DNA of 64,000 nt, taken from NCBI GenBank assembly GCA_021432605.1, contig MU271145.1:682001-746000 (forward strand), written 5' to 3'. Of this stretch, positions 1-11,653 are shown in pieces. The number at the start of each line of letters is the position of its first letter. Position 1 is the stretch's first letter. The translations under genes were made by a program, and so were the position numbers. The notes beneath the pieces were generated by a model that saw only the letters and a list, made by a program, of their open reading frames with translations, searched no databases and was not told where the DNA came from. This DNA comes from Coniochaeta sp. PMI_546 (lineage: Eukaryota; Ascomycota; Sordariomycetes; Coniochaetales; Coniochaetaceae).

Positions 1-389
1 CCTGCGGCTGCGCATGATCAACAGCTTCTCGCGGACTCTTGCTTCGAGGACAACGACACACGGATCCGCCACAACCAGAAAGACGGGCGCTATTTCGGTA
101 AACATCACAGGCGGACGGTAGCATGGCAGGGCGTTTACTTCTTTGTTCGTTTCGTGATAGCGGTGCATTCTCGTGCAGAGTCTGCTTGTCAGGGAACAGG
201 GGCTGGATTTTGCGTTTTTTATCGACCGTTCATGACCGAACACTGGGTTTTAGAAAAGTCTTACACCGCCCAAGATTCTGCATTTTTGCTGCTTTTCGGA
301 GGAGCGACCCTACAGTGGTCGTCGACTGGTCTAGACATCATCATAGACAGGTTTCAATTGACACTCCAGAAGACCTTTCGGCACGTTCC
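1..389. other. left edge: possible gene end, unresolved
   Basis: The first ~95 bases are open in plus frame 1 and encode a charged, protein-like stretch (DNDTRIRHNQKDGRYF) that stops looking coding at a plausible splice donor, GTAAAC, near base 106. Plus frame 2 is also open until a TAG at 119-121. This may be the last part of a plus-strand gene coming from the left and converging on the hydrolase gene, but the frame and its end cannot be fixed from this window. Bases about 125-389 show nothing else. Confidence 0.2.
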
Positions 390-1276
390 TCACAGGTACT
401 TATTAAAGAAATCAGCCACAGCATGATAGCCCCTCTCGTACTCCTTCAGGTTCGCCTCATCTTTCAAGTTCGCCCTGGCACCCATCCAGCCGTGGAACAT
501 GGTATCGTATGTTTCGACATGACCAATCTTTCCCGGTTTGGAGAAGACTTCCTTGATCTCGGCCACGACGTCGGCCGGCTCTCCAGGCGAAGCCAGACAG
601 ATAAACGGCACATTCAACGCCTCGTGCTCTTTAACGTCAAGGCGACTAATCACGACCATTAGCACCGATCTCACAAAACTAGTCCATCAAAGCCGCAGAC
701 ACGTACCTAGGGTGCGCCGTCCCACTAACACTGAACTTTCTTCCCGTCCCCTCGTTCCCCTCTCCTGCGGCCAGAACAGCGATCTTGCCCCCGAAACACA
801 AGCCAAAGACACCCACGTGGCCCTCGACCTCTGGCCATTTCTCCCCTACCTCCTTCCGGACCTCGACCAGCTTCTCGACTGTGGCATCCAACCGCACCTG
901 CCGCTGCACGAACCCATCGAGGGCCGCCTTGTCCTCGGCGGTGGCGGACGGTCCGAACCAGGACGCCTTGCAGTAGTCGCCCTTGAACCAGTCCGGGATG
1001 AGGACCACGGAGTTGGTTGCGGCCGAGAGCCTGTCTGCGCCTTGGATGGTCTGGGCCGCGAGGCCGAAGACATCGTAGACTTCGATGATGGCGCGCTGGG
1101 GTGTGCCTGGGGGCTTGACGACGTCTGACGGAGGGTTAGAGCTATGGAAAAAATATGACTACTGGGAGTCTTGAGATGATATGCTTACATGTCTTTAGCC
1201 CGGCAATAGTCCCATAGTAACCCTTGGGCGTGTACTCGGCCGACACAGGCGGGAGGGCACAGCACGCCTTGTCCAT
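390..1276 (-). CDS. dienelactone hydrolase family protein
   Basis: Alpha/beta hydrolase of the dienelactone hydrolase family, likely a cytosolic carboxylic-ester or lactone hydrolase; the substrate is not predictable. My model has three exons (1276-1189, 1124-707, 645-390) with introns of 64 and 61 nt and encodes 253 residues, the usual family length. Seen in the sequence: the nucleophile elbow GLCFGGK with the family's cysteine in place of serine, the HPSRLD segment that crosses the second intron, and the C-terminal FHGW with the likely catalytic histidine. The start ATG at 1276 gives the typical fungal N-terminus MDKACCALPP. The acid residue of the triad is less clear: the segment SPGEPADVV stands where most relatives have a GxxD motif. 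The gene lies tail-in from MRH4 on the same strand, 551 bases away. Confidence 0.9.
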
Positions 1277-1827
1277 TTGGGATAAACTCTATTTCCGGTC
1301 CTGGTTAGGACCCTTGGTTCCGTCTCGGGGGAAGGCACCTGGGACGTGTTCAAGAGACGATGATGAGAGTGCTCAGCTCGATATCGACAGACCTGTGCGC
1401 ATCGTGGCCACTTGGTAGCTTGTACCTCACTTACACTGGTCACTTATATACATCTTGGTCCAACCCCACTTTCCGACGGACTGTTGTTGATGGTTATGCC
1501 GTTTCGGCGCCGAGCACGCTATTCAGTGTGTTGTGCGTTTACGGCGGCATATGCGGTGCCGAAGCGGAGCTAAGAGACGGACTTAAGGAGGTTAAGTAGG
1601 TGGACTAGCATATATCTCCTGCTCACAGTTTGTGGTTGCTGTAAAGGGGTTGCTGTTGGTAAAATGTTATAAGCTCTTTTTCGTCCGTATCATACATATT
1701 CCACACTTTATACAGGATATTATACAACATGTAGAGGAGAATCTAGAACGAAGTGCTGTGACGCGTCCGGCCGAGTCTAGTGCGCGATGCCAACTTTGCG
1801 GTAAGCATAACAGATCTGCAGGACCGG
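1277..1827. other. intergenic, hydrolase promoter and MRH4 3' side
   Basis: This 551-base stretch holds no convincing coding frame. It should contain the promoter of the hydrolase gene and the 3' untranslated region of MRH4. Confidence 0.6.
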
Positions 1828-3672
1828 CTACACAAGAGCTTGTCCCATGAACATGCTTCGCTTCACCTCTGCAACGACGTCCTTCCGATCATCCTTGCCC
1901 ACAAGCACGATGCCCCTTCCTCTGCGCCCCATCCGGCCCGCGCGGCCCAAACGATGAATAAAGTCGATGGTAGTATGCGGCACGTCGTACAGCACAACAT
2001 GCCTCACGGCCAGGGTATCGATACCTCTCGACGCCAGGTCCGTAGCAACGATAACCTGCACGTTCGGGAGCGAGCGCTTCCCAGGAACAGCCTTCTCTAC
2101 TTCTCCAGCCGCAATCTTCTTCGGCTCGCTCGCCGTAAAGGACGCCAGCATCTCACTCTGCCTTTGCTCCGGTGTGTCGCGGTGGAGCGCGATGGCATTG
2201 ACGCCCTTCGTCTTGAGGAAGTCAGCCACTTGCTGTGTCGTCTCTCGTTCGTTGACGAAGACCATTATGCGCGTAATGTCAACTTCGCCTTTTTCTTGGG
2301 GGATGCCGTCCTTGGCCGACCCTTTGCCGATGGTCCAGATCGCGTCCGCGCAGGCGATCATCTTGTTGTGCCGGTACGGGTCCTTGGTCACGTCGATGAC
2401 GCCCAGCTGCACGCGTCGGGGGATGGCGTGCAGGTTGGGGGTGGTTATGCGGCGCATGTCTGGGAACTGGGTGTCGAGGTAGGTGTCCAGCCGTCTGGGG
2501 ATGGTGGCCGAGCAGAGGATGAGTTGCTTCAGCGAAGGCATAGTACGGTCCACGATTCGGGTCGTGTCCTCGGAGAAACTGCGATCAAGTAGCGAGTCAG
2601 CCTCGTCGATGACGAGATGGCTCACGCGGGAGAGGATATTCGGGTCTGAGTCGGCTATCGTTGCGAGGAGGTGAGGCGTGGACACGATCATGTCGACGCC
2701 AAAGGGCCCGTAGAGGTTCCGCTGTATCTTCATCACATCGTAGCCGGCAGACAGCGGCCGGACCTTGACCTTGACCACATGCGCGAGTGACTTGGCCACC
2801 GCTGTAACCTGATCGACCAGCTCTGCCGTCGGCACGAGAACGACCACACGCGGCCTGGCAGTGTTGGGATGCGGCTCGAACTGCTCGATCCACTTATCGA
2901 GGGGCGCATTGTTGCGCCTCTCCTTCTCCACTGCCAGACGCTCGTTGTAGGCCTTCACGTCTACATCGTCCGCTTCGGCTGCCTTCAGGGCATTGATTGC
3001 AGGAACCATGTAGGCCAGTGTCTTTCCTGAGCCAGTCTCGGCAGCAAGCAGGAATTCCTGCCTGCCGCCGGGAGTATCTTTTCGATTTCGCGTCTTCGAT
3101 GCCCCCACATCCTGTCCCAGTAAGGCCGGTATAGCAAGCCTTTGAATCGGCGTAGGCTTGATATCCACCATGCCCTTCAGAACCTCCTCCGCGATACCCT
3201 TTTTGACGACCGGTAACAAGTCGAACTGGTCAAAAGACTCGACCTCCTGCATGCGCGTCTTTATATTACTCCGGTGTCCGTATCCGATGGTGGCCAGTGC
3301 CCGCTGCATCTTCAGCGCCTTGAAGTTTTTGTCGTCCTTGTTGCTCCGTCCCTTCTTGTCTCTATCGCGGGACTGAGGAGGCGGCCGCCTCGTGTCGATG
3401 TTCGCTACTGTGCGGTTCATACCCGTAAAAGGCCCGTCCACTCGCCGGCGTGGTCGCTTCGAGGGATCACCTCCTCCTGGTCTCTGGCTGGGAGGTCGCG
3501 CAACTCGGTCGGATAGGACCATGCGCGAAGGCGGTTGCCGTTGGTCTTGGCGGGTGGCATACCACCTTTGATTGCTCCATGGTTGGTGTGTGAGTTGTTG
3601 AGAGCGTGCTTGACGAGCTCCGATGGTTAACCGACACAACGGACACGCAAATTCGGCTGCTCTACTCAACAT
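1828..3672 (-). CDS. MRH4: mitochondrial DEAD-box RNA helicase Mrh4
   Basis: ATP-dependent RNA helicase; the yeast relative acts in assembly of the large mitochondrial ribosomal subunit. Single exon, 614 residues from the ATG at 3672; a near-cognate TTG two codons upstream is ignored. The N-terminus is basic and serine-rich with few acids, as expected for a mitochondrial presequence. Helicase motifs in order are a Q-motif region ([13 protein letters not shown]), motif I AETGSGKT, Ia PTAELVDQ (a variant of PTREL), [18 protein letters not shown], a long insert between the two RecA lobes, [14 protein letters not shown] and [15 protein letters not shown]. The low-complexity basic segment at about residues 35-110 is typical of fungal Mrh4. 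The family assignment is firm; the mitochondrial location is inferred from family and N-terminus. Confidence 0.93.
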   Translation of the reverse strand: MLSRAAEFACPLCRLTIGARQARSQQLTHQPWSNQRWYATRQDQRQPPSRMVLSDRVARPPSQRPGGGDPSKRPRRRVDGPFTGMNRTVANIDTRRPPPQSRDRDKKGRSNKDDKNFKALKMQRALATIGYGHRSNIKTRMQEVESFDQFDLLPVVKKGIAEEVLKGMVDIKPTPIQRLAIPALLGQDVGASKTRNRKDTPGGRQEFLLAAETGSGKTLAYMVPAINALKAAEADDVDVKAYNERLAVEKERRNNAPLDKWIEQFEPHPNTARPRVVVLVPTAELVDQVTAVAKSLAHVVKVKVRPLSAGYDVMKIQRNLYGPFGVDMIVSTPHLLATIADSDPNILSRVSHLVIDEADSLLDRSFSEDTTRIVDRTMPSLKQLILCSATIPRRLDTYLDTQFPDMRRITTPNLHAIPRRVQLGVIDVTKDPYRHNKMIACADAIWTIGKGSAKDGIPQEKGEVDITRIMVFVNERETTQQVADFLKTKGVNAIALHRDTPEQRQSEMLASFTASEPKKIAAGEVEKAVPGKRSLPNVQVIVATDLASRGIDTLAVRHVVLYDVPHTTIDFIHRLGRAGRMGRRGRGIVLVGKDDRKDVVAEVKRSMFMGQALV

Positions 3673-4292
3673 GATCAAGTTGTCTGTTTTGCATGTCCAA
3701 GTGTTCGAAATGACATGCGCTATTGTCTCAGCGCTGGGAACCTCCTGTTAATCTAGAAATTTTTGGGCGTGATCTTCCTTATCGATCTTATCGCTTATCG
3801 ACCCGATATGCTAATCGATGCACATGTCCCCTCCACCAAGCACGCAACAAATCGACTGCACATCAGTATTCAGTACAAATATACAGCGAGATGTTCGAGT
3901 TCAAAACAGGATATTTCTGACCATGGTATATCAATGGCTTGCTTGTGAATACAGGGGTGAATGTTGTTAGTGCAGGGCTGGCTATGCCATATCATACAAT
4001 CCAGTCTGCATCCTCCAAATCGACACACGCCTTTGTACACCCTCGTTTCCACAATTCCGACACGCTAAAGTATGGCTTCGTTTCCCGTGATAGTTCGAAT
4101 GCACCGCATCACACCGCACAACAACTCGCCATCCGCCTTCCGTTTTGAAGATGCCCGTAGGAGACTAGTATCTCTACTTGCTGGTGTTTCTCCACCATGC
4201 CACACCTATCAAAATTCCGGCGGCCCCGGCAGCGAGCAACCTGAAAAATGTGGTCAACTGATGAAGAGTTCAGGTCGTCGCTGGTATCGAGC
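3673..4292. other. intergenic, MRH4 promoter
   Basis: These 620 bases lie between the MRH4 start and the 3' end of the CBM48 gene. No supported gene or structured element is visible; they should hold the MRH4 promoter and the 3' untranslated region of the neighbour. Confidence 0.6.
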
Positions 4293-6442
4293 TTACGTCT
4301 CGCGCTTGCCGCCGCATAGCCTGCTGATAAACCCCCCGATCCAATCCACAAATAGCACCCTGAAGAATGATCGGATCCAGCTGCCGCTTTTAGCAGCCTG
4401 GATGCCAGCCTCGTTGATTGAGTTTGGCGTGGCGACGCGATCTGGAGCTACCACCCGTCTTCTGAGCTGTGATTGTGTACCCTGGTCCGCTCCTGTGGGC
4501 TTGGTGGGGTCGGCGGAACCAGGCGCTGACCGGTCTCCCGTCTCCTCGGCGTCGATCACCGTGTCTCCAGTAGCCTCCTCGTTCTGGGTGACGATGTGGG
4601 GACTGCCGCTTCCTCCGTTTACCTGTTCAGAGAACCCGCGCGGCTGCGTGGCGCCGGCATCAGATGCAAGGACTGACTTTATCTGGGGCTCGACGCCGGA
4701 CAGATCAGTGCTGTCCCCAGGTTGGGTTTCGGTAAGGGGTGTTTTGGGAGTTATATCTCCGCCTGGCGTTCGGACCGGCGTGTCCTCGTTAGAAGAGCCT
4801 TCACGGGACCTGCCATTCTTATCACTCCCTGTTCTCATCGCGATTCCTTCATCGTCGTCGCTACTAGGTAACTTCATCTCGTCTTTAGATGAATGCTTGC
4901 GGGGCTTAGGAGTTGAGAGCACGGGAGGTTGGTAAGACTCGTCCTCCTCTATAGCTTCCTCCGCCTCTGAAATGGAGCCAAGCGATAAGGCGGATGATCG
5001 ATCCGAGCTGACGGAGCCCAGAGACGCTCTAGGCAGACTGAGCAATCTGGATCCAGAACCAGATCCAGATCCACGCGCCACAATAGGACTTGCTACCGCC
5101 GGGGACGAGACGAGAAAATCCCCGACCAAGTCGTGATTCTGCGGTCCAGATGGCCCTACGACGGGCGAGAGGGGAATTAAACCCTCCACGTCCGAATGGT
5201 CCTCGTTCAGACCTCCTTCTAGTTTGCGGACAGTGTCAATGATTTCTTCCCTGTTGGATGGAAATTTCTCTAGGGTCGGGTCGTTAAGATCGATATTGTC
5301 ATCATCGTCGTCATAAACAGTGCTGGGGCGACGGTCCTCCTCATAATCAGCGCCGTGGTGCTCGTCGTCCAGTGGATCTGGCGCATCGTCGCCCTCATAC
5401 AATTCCATTCCGACGCATTCATGCGCGAAAAGGGGCGCTTTGTTCTCGGACACCACTGGCTCATCAAAACCGTATGGATCCATGTCATCATAATCGGCCG
5501 GGCGCACCTCGAGTCGAGGGATCGACTTCGGATTGTCAGTACTAATCTCGGCTTAAGGTGTCAGTCGAGGCTTACCTCAGGATCTAGACCCTCGGCAGTA
5601 TCGGCGACCTCCGCGGCAGTGGCAGCGACATCTTGTATTGGCGTTAACGACATTCGTCGAAATCCTGTCCTGCCGGCTTCTTCGTCGGTGATCTCAGGTT
5701 CAGCATCCTCCTTGTCCAGCAACGCCGCCGAATCTGCAACCTCAGCGGCGGTCTTCACGAAGCTGGGAGTACTTGCGCCGGACCCAGAATGTGGATCCAG
5801 CCGGTGCATGAGTTGCTTCGCCGCGTTCCCAACGGTTGGCTCCTCATCTTCCTTATCCAGTAGTGCCGCCGAATCTGCAACCTCAGCGGCAGTTTTCACG
5901 AAGTCGGGCGTGCTTGTCCCAGGTCCAGAGTGGAGATCAGCCCTATGTCTGAGCTCCTTCGCCGCGTTGGCAATAGTCGGCTCTTCTTGAGCTTGTGATT
6001 CGGTTTGTTCAGTCAATGGTGGTTCGCCGTTCTGCTGGGCGTCAGCTTCGTGCTTCGCCTTATCAGCATCTGCAGCGGGCGTCGATGACCTAATATAGTC
6101 AGTAAAGTAGACTTACATGAGGGGGGGTAGACTAGAGTCATACTCTGCCGAGGTCGGGACTTCGGCGACGTTGTTGAGAAATCCTCCGGCGTCCATGGCA
6201 GTTGGGGCGTCCTCATTAAGGACCCACCAATCACCAAGTCCGACACGGAACTTGTACTGGACTTTCGAACCTGCCGCCGCAGTGATCACCTTCCTGAATG
6301 TGTGCTCACCGTCTTCATCGGTTGTGTAGTCCATCTCTTGTGGATCCCATGGCGGATCGGAGAACTCTCCGGCGATGAAGATCGGTGGCTGGGTTCCGGC
6401 ATGACGGTAGGTAATAGTGAGAGGCACCTTCTGGGTGGCCAT
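4293..6442 (-). CDS. CBM48 glycogen-binding repeat protein
   Basis: The N-terminal ~95 residues (exon 6442-6144) form a CBM48/AMPK-beta type glycogen-binding domain, with FIAGEFSDPPWDP, a YKFRVGLGDWWVLNED core and DAGGFLNNVAEVP. The rest is unlike AMPK-beta: two near-identical 47-residue repeats, a partial third, then a long acidic Ser/Pro-rich region, and a short aromatic-hydrophobic tail (FFRVLFVDWIGGF) ending in basic residues. My three-exon model is 6442-6144, 6089-5576 and 5525-4293, giving 681 residues. The first intron is ambiguous: the strongest donor (GTAAGT at 6116) would leave only 27 nt, so I chose the upstream GTATGA donor (54 nt intron); both keep the frame. The second intron ends in AAG. 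The role is unknown; carbohydrate tethering to a membrane is a guess from the tail. Confidence 0.8.
5705..5986 (-). repeat. tandem 141-bp (47-residue) coding repeat
   Basis: Two complete units, 5986-5846 and 5845-5705, encode nearly the same 47 residues: each has xNAAKxLxHRxDxHSG, then STPxFVKTAAEVADSAA and LLDKED. A shorter, diverged third copy (ATAAEVADTAEGLDPE) follows. The units are head to tail inside the CBM48 gene and are conserved at the DNA level, which suggests a fairly recent duplication. Confidence 0.9.
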
Positions 6443-7855
6443 TTCGCAGGCAGTCGCAGGCTACCTGGCTGGTATTTTCCAAGGATTTTCGCGTCCACCA
6501 ATTGGCAAGATATCGAGGTCGCTTGATGCGCTTCTCGTGGGGTATGATGAGGGCGAATCACGACTTCTACGAGCGAAGGTCATTGTTAGCAATAGAGCTA
6601 ACAAAAGTTTCAGAGGCGTTCCATCATAGCAATCCCCTCAAATAGGAGAGCCGAATGCGTTGGCACCATGGATATGAAGACTCGTGCATCACACCACTTG
6701 GTGGAATCGCATCTCATCGGGCGTACGATGCGGGGCAGAGAGTGCCAAAGTGTGGTAGGTTCTAAGCTGTCCTCGAGGTCGCAACGGAGTAGAGCCGAAA
6801 CTCACCTCATTTCATGAGTGAAAATGTCGAAAGGGCGAAAAGGTACCGTCCCAAGGTGAGAATGGATGCGCAAGGAGGTAAAGGTAATGGAGGTGGGCGA
6901 GGTCGAGGGCGCGAGATGAATTTCAGGGATGATGTCGTGTGAGGCACGGGAAACTTGGCGGTGCGGAGTGTTACACAAGCTCGACTTGCCAGAGACACTG
7001 CCTCGGAAAGAAGCGCCAAATAGTCGCCAAAGACTCAGAGGAGGTGGTAGGATATCACTGTGAAGAGGGAGCTGATAAGAGAAGTATGTAGGTGACCCTA
7101 CATTGAAGGTTTCGAGGTCTTCTGGGACTATTGGGCCTTCTGTACATAGTAGGATGAATCGCGTTCAGTGCAGCAGTGACGTTTCACCCTGGACTGCCAG
7201 AAAAGAGCAGTCGCGTTAAGACGTCGATGCCAGTGCAACAAGCAGGTAACGGAGCTAGTCGCCGTCAGCTTTCAGCCACAAAACAACTGTTGGAAGATGA
7301 TTCTAGGCTCCCCAGTTGGAGGAATCAGCAAGGTTTCCACGCTTGGAATCAGACAAGCATACCAACCAGCCCAACGAGACTCGAAGCCGATCTTGCACCG
7401 ACCTGCTGCAGTGTACATACACATGTAATATCTACGTACACATTCTGGAAAATCTCCACAATGATCACTTTTAAACATTCGATCATGCATGCAATTCAGG
7501 GAATCGACAAGTGCCTTTCCAGATCAGGGTAGCTTCGACGACAACAGCAACTCTAAAAGATCCACCAGAGCTGTGACCCACCCTCTAGCCCGCTGCGGCT
7601 TCATGACGTAGATCGTTTTAGTCGCTTACACAGTACTGATTTGTACACTGCGTACACTATAGTGTATGGTACATACCATACTAGGTCTCCACTGCAGGAG
7701 TACTCTCACTCCAGCTATACGAATAAGAAGAATCGAGCCAGGACTTACAAGGGTACCAGAAGGAATGTCCATACAAGTGGTAATAACGGTCAACTAACCA
7801 CAAGCTAAGCTCTCTTCTGGAGCAATATCTTCAAAAGTGGACACCCGTACCAATC
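6443..7855. other. gene-free stretch
   Basis: No supported coding frame was found in these 1.4 kb. It contains the promoter of the CBM48 gene and, at its far end, the 3' side of the CorA-like gene. A pair of nested palindromes at 7653-7681 is listed separately. Confidence 0.5.
7653..7681. repeat. nested palindromes TACACTATAGTGTA
   Basis: TACACTATAGTGTA (7653-7666) is a perfect 14-base palindrome. It overlaps a second inverted repeat, GTATGGTA / TACCATAC with a 2-base spacer (7664-7681). Similar TACAC/GTGTA foldbacks occur in other gene-free stretches of the window. Confidence 0.7.
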
Positions 7856-9456
7856 CTACACGGGAAATCCGCCGCGGTTGGACACAGTACGTGCTCTTTG
7901 GGACTTCCTCATGTACACCCACCAGAAAAAGAAGACAAGCACAGTCAACGCTAGAGTGGTCCCGAGATACACCTTCCAATTTGTGTCCTCGTCCATGTGA
8001 AACAGATCCGCTGACCAAATTGCCTGCAACTACCTGTTAGCCAGAGGTTGGCTCTGAGCCGTCAAGGCACAACTTACCGTTACCAGAGTCGCAGGCAGGA
8101 AGAGCAGCCCCAATGCCGCGATTGCCTTCATCGTCTCATTGTCCTGTTTCGCCAGCTTGCTGTCTCTCTGGGCTATGAGACTAAAGGACTTGTTCGGTGT
8201 TAATCATCGTCCTACCAGCCAGTCCGAGGGTCGGGCCATTAGCCTCACCACATTAATTTGCCCCTGAAGTCGCTGCTTCATTTCAAGCAGCCTATCCCGC
8301 ACCGCATCGCACCTAGCTGCGGTAAATTTTATTGACTCTTCCAGGCCAGACCTCTCGCGCTTCGATGTCGAGAGGTGGCCCTGCGAAGTACGAGCCGTCT
8401 CCAGGACATCGATGACATCGAGACAGAACCTGCCTAGCTTGTTGGCAAACGACACCACGTTTTCACCGTGACACAGCTCCGTATGAGTACTGTGCATGAA
8501 CGTAAGCAGAGTGTCGGTGTCCTTGAGCGCATTGAGCCGCTCTGAAGATACGGCATTGCTCTTCCAAGACTCGCCGGTCATATTGGTTGCAGTCTCGATC
8601 TCGTTGACCTGGCACCACAGAGACGAGAACCAGTGAGTCCAAGACTCATACCTGAGTTCGTAGATACAGCTGAGAAGGTAGAACGGGTGCAGCCTCAGGC
8701 GGCGCCCGCCCGCTTCTGTGCACAAAGCTGCTATGCGCTTAACACCTTGACGGTCGGACCCGCAGACCAGAGCGATGCAGCTGAGATCGGAAAGCCGCAC
8801 GCGCATAATGCAGATTATGGATTGGCTATTGCGTGGGCAGCGTAGGAGAACAACTTCAAGATTCGTGAGTATTGGTCGAGGAGACAAGATAGGACCAGGC
8901 CGCACGAACCAAGCTCAGTAGGGTGATCTGTGACAGCATCGCGGTACTCAAAATGGTAGGAGCAATGGAAGAGACGGGTGAAATAGAAAGAGTAGTATTC
9001 GCGAGTACAACCGATAACACCTGTAAGGCGAGTGAAGACATTGTCGGGAAGGTGAAGGGGATCATCAGCTCGCGATGGACAGCCGACAGATGACCTGTGA
9101 CGGAGCATTAGTACCAGCCTGGATCGTCTCGCTGATCTACTAACACCAGCAAGAACTGCCTTTCACTGCCCGCATTGACCGTGTTGCTGGTCATGCGCGA
9201 GTGCTATGAAAGTGTGAGTTCATTAACACCCCACTGTGGTCACCGCGGACGAAGGGCTCACAGCTCTGTTGATCGTTGCTAGCAAATCATCGCTTCTCTC
9301 GCACGTTGTCGGGCCGGACAGTTCATGTGAGTCCCAGACCTGAGCGCTGGTCTCTTGCGTGGTCCGGAAAATGGCCGGTTCCCGGACGGCGAAGTTGGAC
9401 CAAAACTCGGCCTCCCGCCGCGGAATGACTACCTCGGTGTCCTTCACCATGTCCAT
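7856..9456 (-). CDS. CorA-like fungal membrane protein
   Basis: The C-terminal part is clear. Exon 8249 and above encodes a helical stretch ending LQGQINV. Exon 8167-8078 encodes RDSKLAKQDNETMKAIAAL followed by a first membrane helix (GLLFLPATLVT). Exon 8023-7856 gives IWSADLFHMDEDTNW, a second helix (ALTVLVFFFWWVY) and a basic tail ending GGFPV. A charged helix leading into two membrane helices split by a short loop is the hallmark of the large fungal CorA/ZntB-like family, although the GMN loop motif of true Mg2+ channels is absent. Upstream exons are less certain: 9456 to about 9270 (start MDMVKDTEVV, ending NRA at a GTGAGC donor) and a segment reading FLLVLVDQRDDPG near 9140 fit, while 8700-9090 is unresolved. 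The true start may be farther upstream, since 9700-9850 also looks partly coding on this strand. Confidence 0.6.
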
Positions 9457-10232
9457 GAAGGGAACAGATGCCTTCTCCGGTTCAAAAACAATGTTGCATA
9501 TAAAAGTATCATTTACACCGACTTAGGTTCCTGTTGGCATGGTTGACAGTAGTGGAAGTGGTAAGGTAGAAGGTGCCAATGTTGCCTGGACACTCGACCA
9601 GGCTCAAGTTAAACTGTGGCGCATTCAGCTGCCTCGCACCCAATGCATCTGGGGTCCATTGGTCTTATCCAAGTCAAGGCTGAAAGCTGAAACGTTCACC
9701 TTCGATTTCCATGGCCTGGCACCAGTAGTTGCGACCCAAGAGGGACGACTTTCCCAGCATCTCCATCGTCGACCAGAACTTCTTTACACGTGTACCTCCA
9801 AGGCGGACACAGTGTTTGGGTGTCGACTCCATGTCCAGAAGGTACGTAGCCTAAGGTACGGGTAGATAGGCCTAAGTAGATACCCCCACTTTAACCCGTC
9901 AAGCTAAACTCAAAGAAGCGTCTCTTGTTACCTACCTAACCTACCCAATAAGGGACCTTGGGTGGTTTTATGACGCAGGGCCATTTCCACGTATACATGG
10001 AGATTCTGCCACCACGTACCGCTTTATATTATGGTGGATCACCTCGATAAACTGAGGGTACTGCCACCTTTGGGCAGAGAGCGGGCCGTACAGGAATCTC
10101 GAAGAACAAAGGGATCGTTCGGTCTGCCGCCATCCGACTTTCACGGCATTACGGATTCCAAAGTTATACATCAGAGCTCTCTGCATCTACAGTTTCTTTC
10201 CGCAACGGTCCAGTCGCTAAAGTACCAGCGTC
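9457..10232. other. region between CorA-like gene and IWR1
   Basis: This divergent intergenic region should contain the IWR1 promoter. On the minus strand about 9710-9850 encodes a protein-like run (KKFWSTMEMLGKSSLLGRN) that could be a first exon of the CorA-like gene; I could not connect it with confidence. The remainder shows nothing. Confidence 0.4.
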
Positions 10233-11653
10233 ATGTCGCTTCCTCCAGAAATCATCACCGTCAGGCGCAAGCGACAAGCCGGCGCAGACGATGGACCAGT
10301 CAACTTCCTACGTTAGTAGAGCCTCTCTATCGGCCTTGAATGTTCCCTCCAATTGCTAATTCCTTCCATAGGAGTCGAAGAAACAAAGCGACAGAGAAGT
10401 GGCACTTGGCTCTATCGGCGCAAGCAGACCGACACCCATACCCCTGATCAAACCTCCGAGACCCCCTCTGGAAAGCCGATTATACACACATCGCAACCCG
10501 GCGACGAGAAGATTCCCCTTGGAAATCTCAACCATGCGGCACAGCCCAATCCATACGCGCAGGGTGGTGAGAACGGCGCACTGCCGCCTTCCGGCACTGC
10601 TTCGCCTCGACGCTTCCACCTCTCGCGATTCGACTCTCCAGATCGAGCCCCGGGCCGAGGCCCAAAGCGCTCCCGTTTCGCATCTGCTCTCTTTGTCGAG
10701 CGCAGCGGCAAGAGGAAGAAGACCGCCGATCAATCACCAGCCATGCAGGCAGAGACACCAGACATAGAAATGGGCGACGCACCTGCGCCGGTCCAAAAAC
10801 GACCCGGGTCCAAGGCCCGAGCCGCACCGACGGCACCAGCTACAAGACCGGCTCCTCGTCTGCCGCTGTCTTTACAAAACCGGCAGTACGACACCAGCAC
10901 CGAGGCCCTGAGCCGCGAGATGGACTCATGGGCGCTGGAGCACATCACGCAAACGCTCGCGAAACAGGAAGACGAAAGGGCGCGGCAAGCGCATGCTCAC
11001 ACGACGCCGACAAAGTATCGTCCCAAAGCGCCCGCAAAGAGGTTTGCGGAGCGTCACCCCGAGGTGATTGCGCACCCGAACGGGGACAGGGACATACGTA
11101 GGGACGGAGACAGCGAGACGGACGATGAGGACTATGTCATGGAAACGTATGTGCGCGTGCCGGCGCATACGCTCGAGGCCCCGGTGCCGCCGGAGCAGCT
11201 TGGTGTCTTGGTATTTGATCAAGGTTCTGATGTGGAGTACTTTTATGGACTCGAGGAGGATAGTGAGGATGAATTTCTGGAGGATGAGGAGGATTCAAAT
11301 GGTATGGCATTTCCCCTCCCTCCTCTCAAGCACAGCCTCGTCGCCGCACTTGTTCTCATGTTCCCTCTCTACCACGTCTGAGCATGACTGTACGAAGCTT
11401 AACTAACACACGCGCAGATGAAAACCATTACACCGCAGACTATCCAGAGGACGAGGTCGAGTCGGATGACGAGTACGGGCGGGACGATTACCGCTACCGG
11501 ACGGGAAACGCGTCTGACCAGGAGGAATTCGACGACGCGGACGAGGACGAGGTGGTGAGGAGCGACGACGAGGCCGCGCTGCCGGGTACCAAGCTCTGGA
11601 GACAGCAGAACGAGATTCGGTCTAGGCTTGGCCTGCCGAAATTGAGGGATTAG
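10233..11653 (+). CDS. IWR1: Iwr1, RNA polymerase II nuclear import factor
   Basis: Iwr1 family protein; the yeast member binds assembled RNA polymerase II and directs its import into the nucleus. Exons 10233-10311, 10372-11301 and 11418-11653 (introns 60 and 116 nt) give 414 residues. The start MSLPPEIITVRRKR is followed across the first intron by RVEETKRQRSGTWLYRR, the conserved basic N-terminal block that in the family acts as import signal. The Iwr1 domain lies near the C-terminus: DEDYVMETYVRVP, LGVLVFDQ, EYFYGLEEDSEDE, then EDSNDENHYTADYPEDE across the second intron. The long middle is disordered and basic, and the tail is acidic and ends in LGLPKLRD. The assignment rests on the domain order and is firm. 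Confidence 0.92.

Noticed and set aside
1780-2592. 270-codon plus-strand open frame
   Set aside because: Antisense to MRH4, whose helicase motifs fix the coding strand.
4072-4935. 287-codon plus-strand open frame
   Set aside because: Antisense to the last exon of the CBM48 repeat gene.
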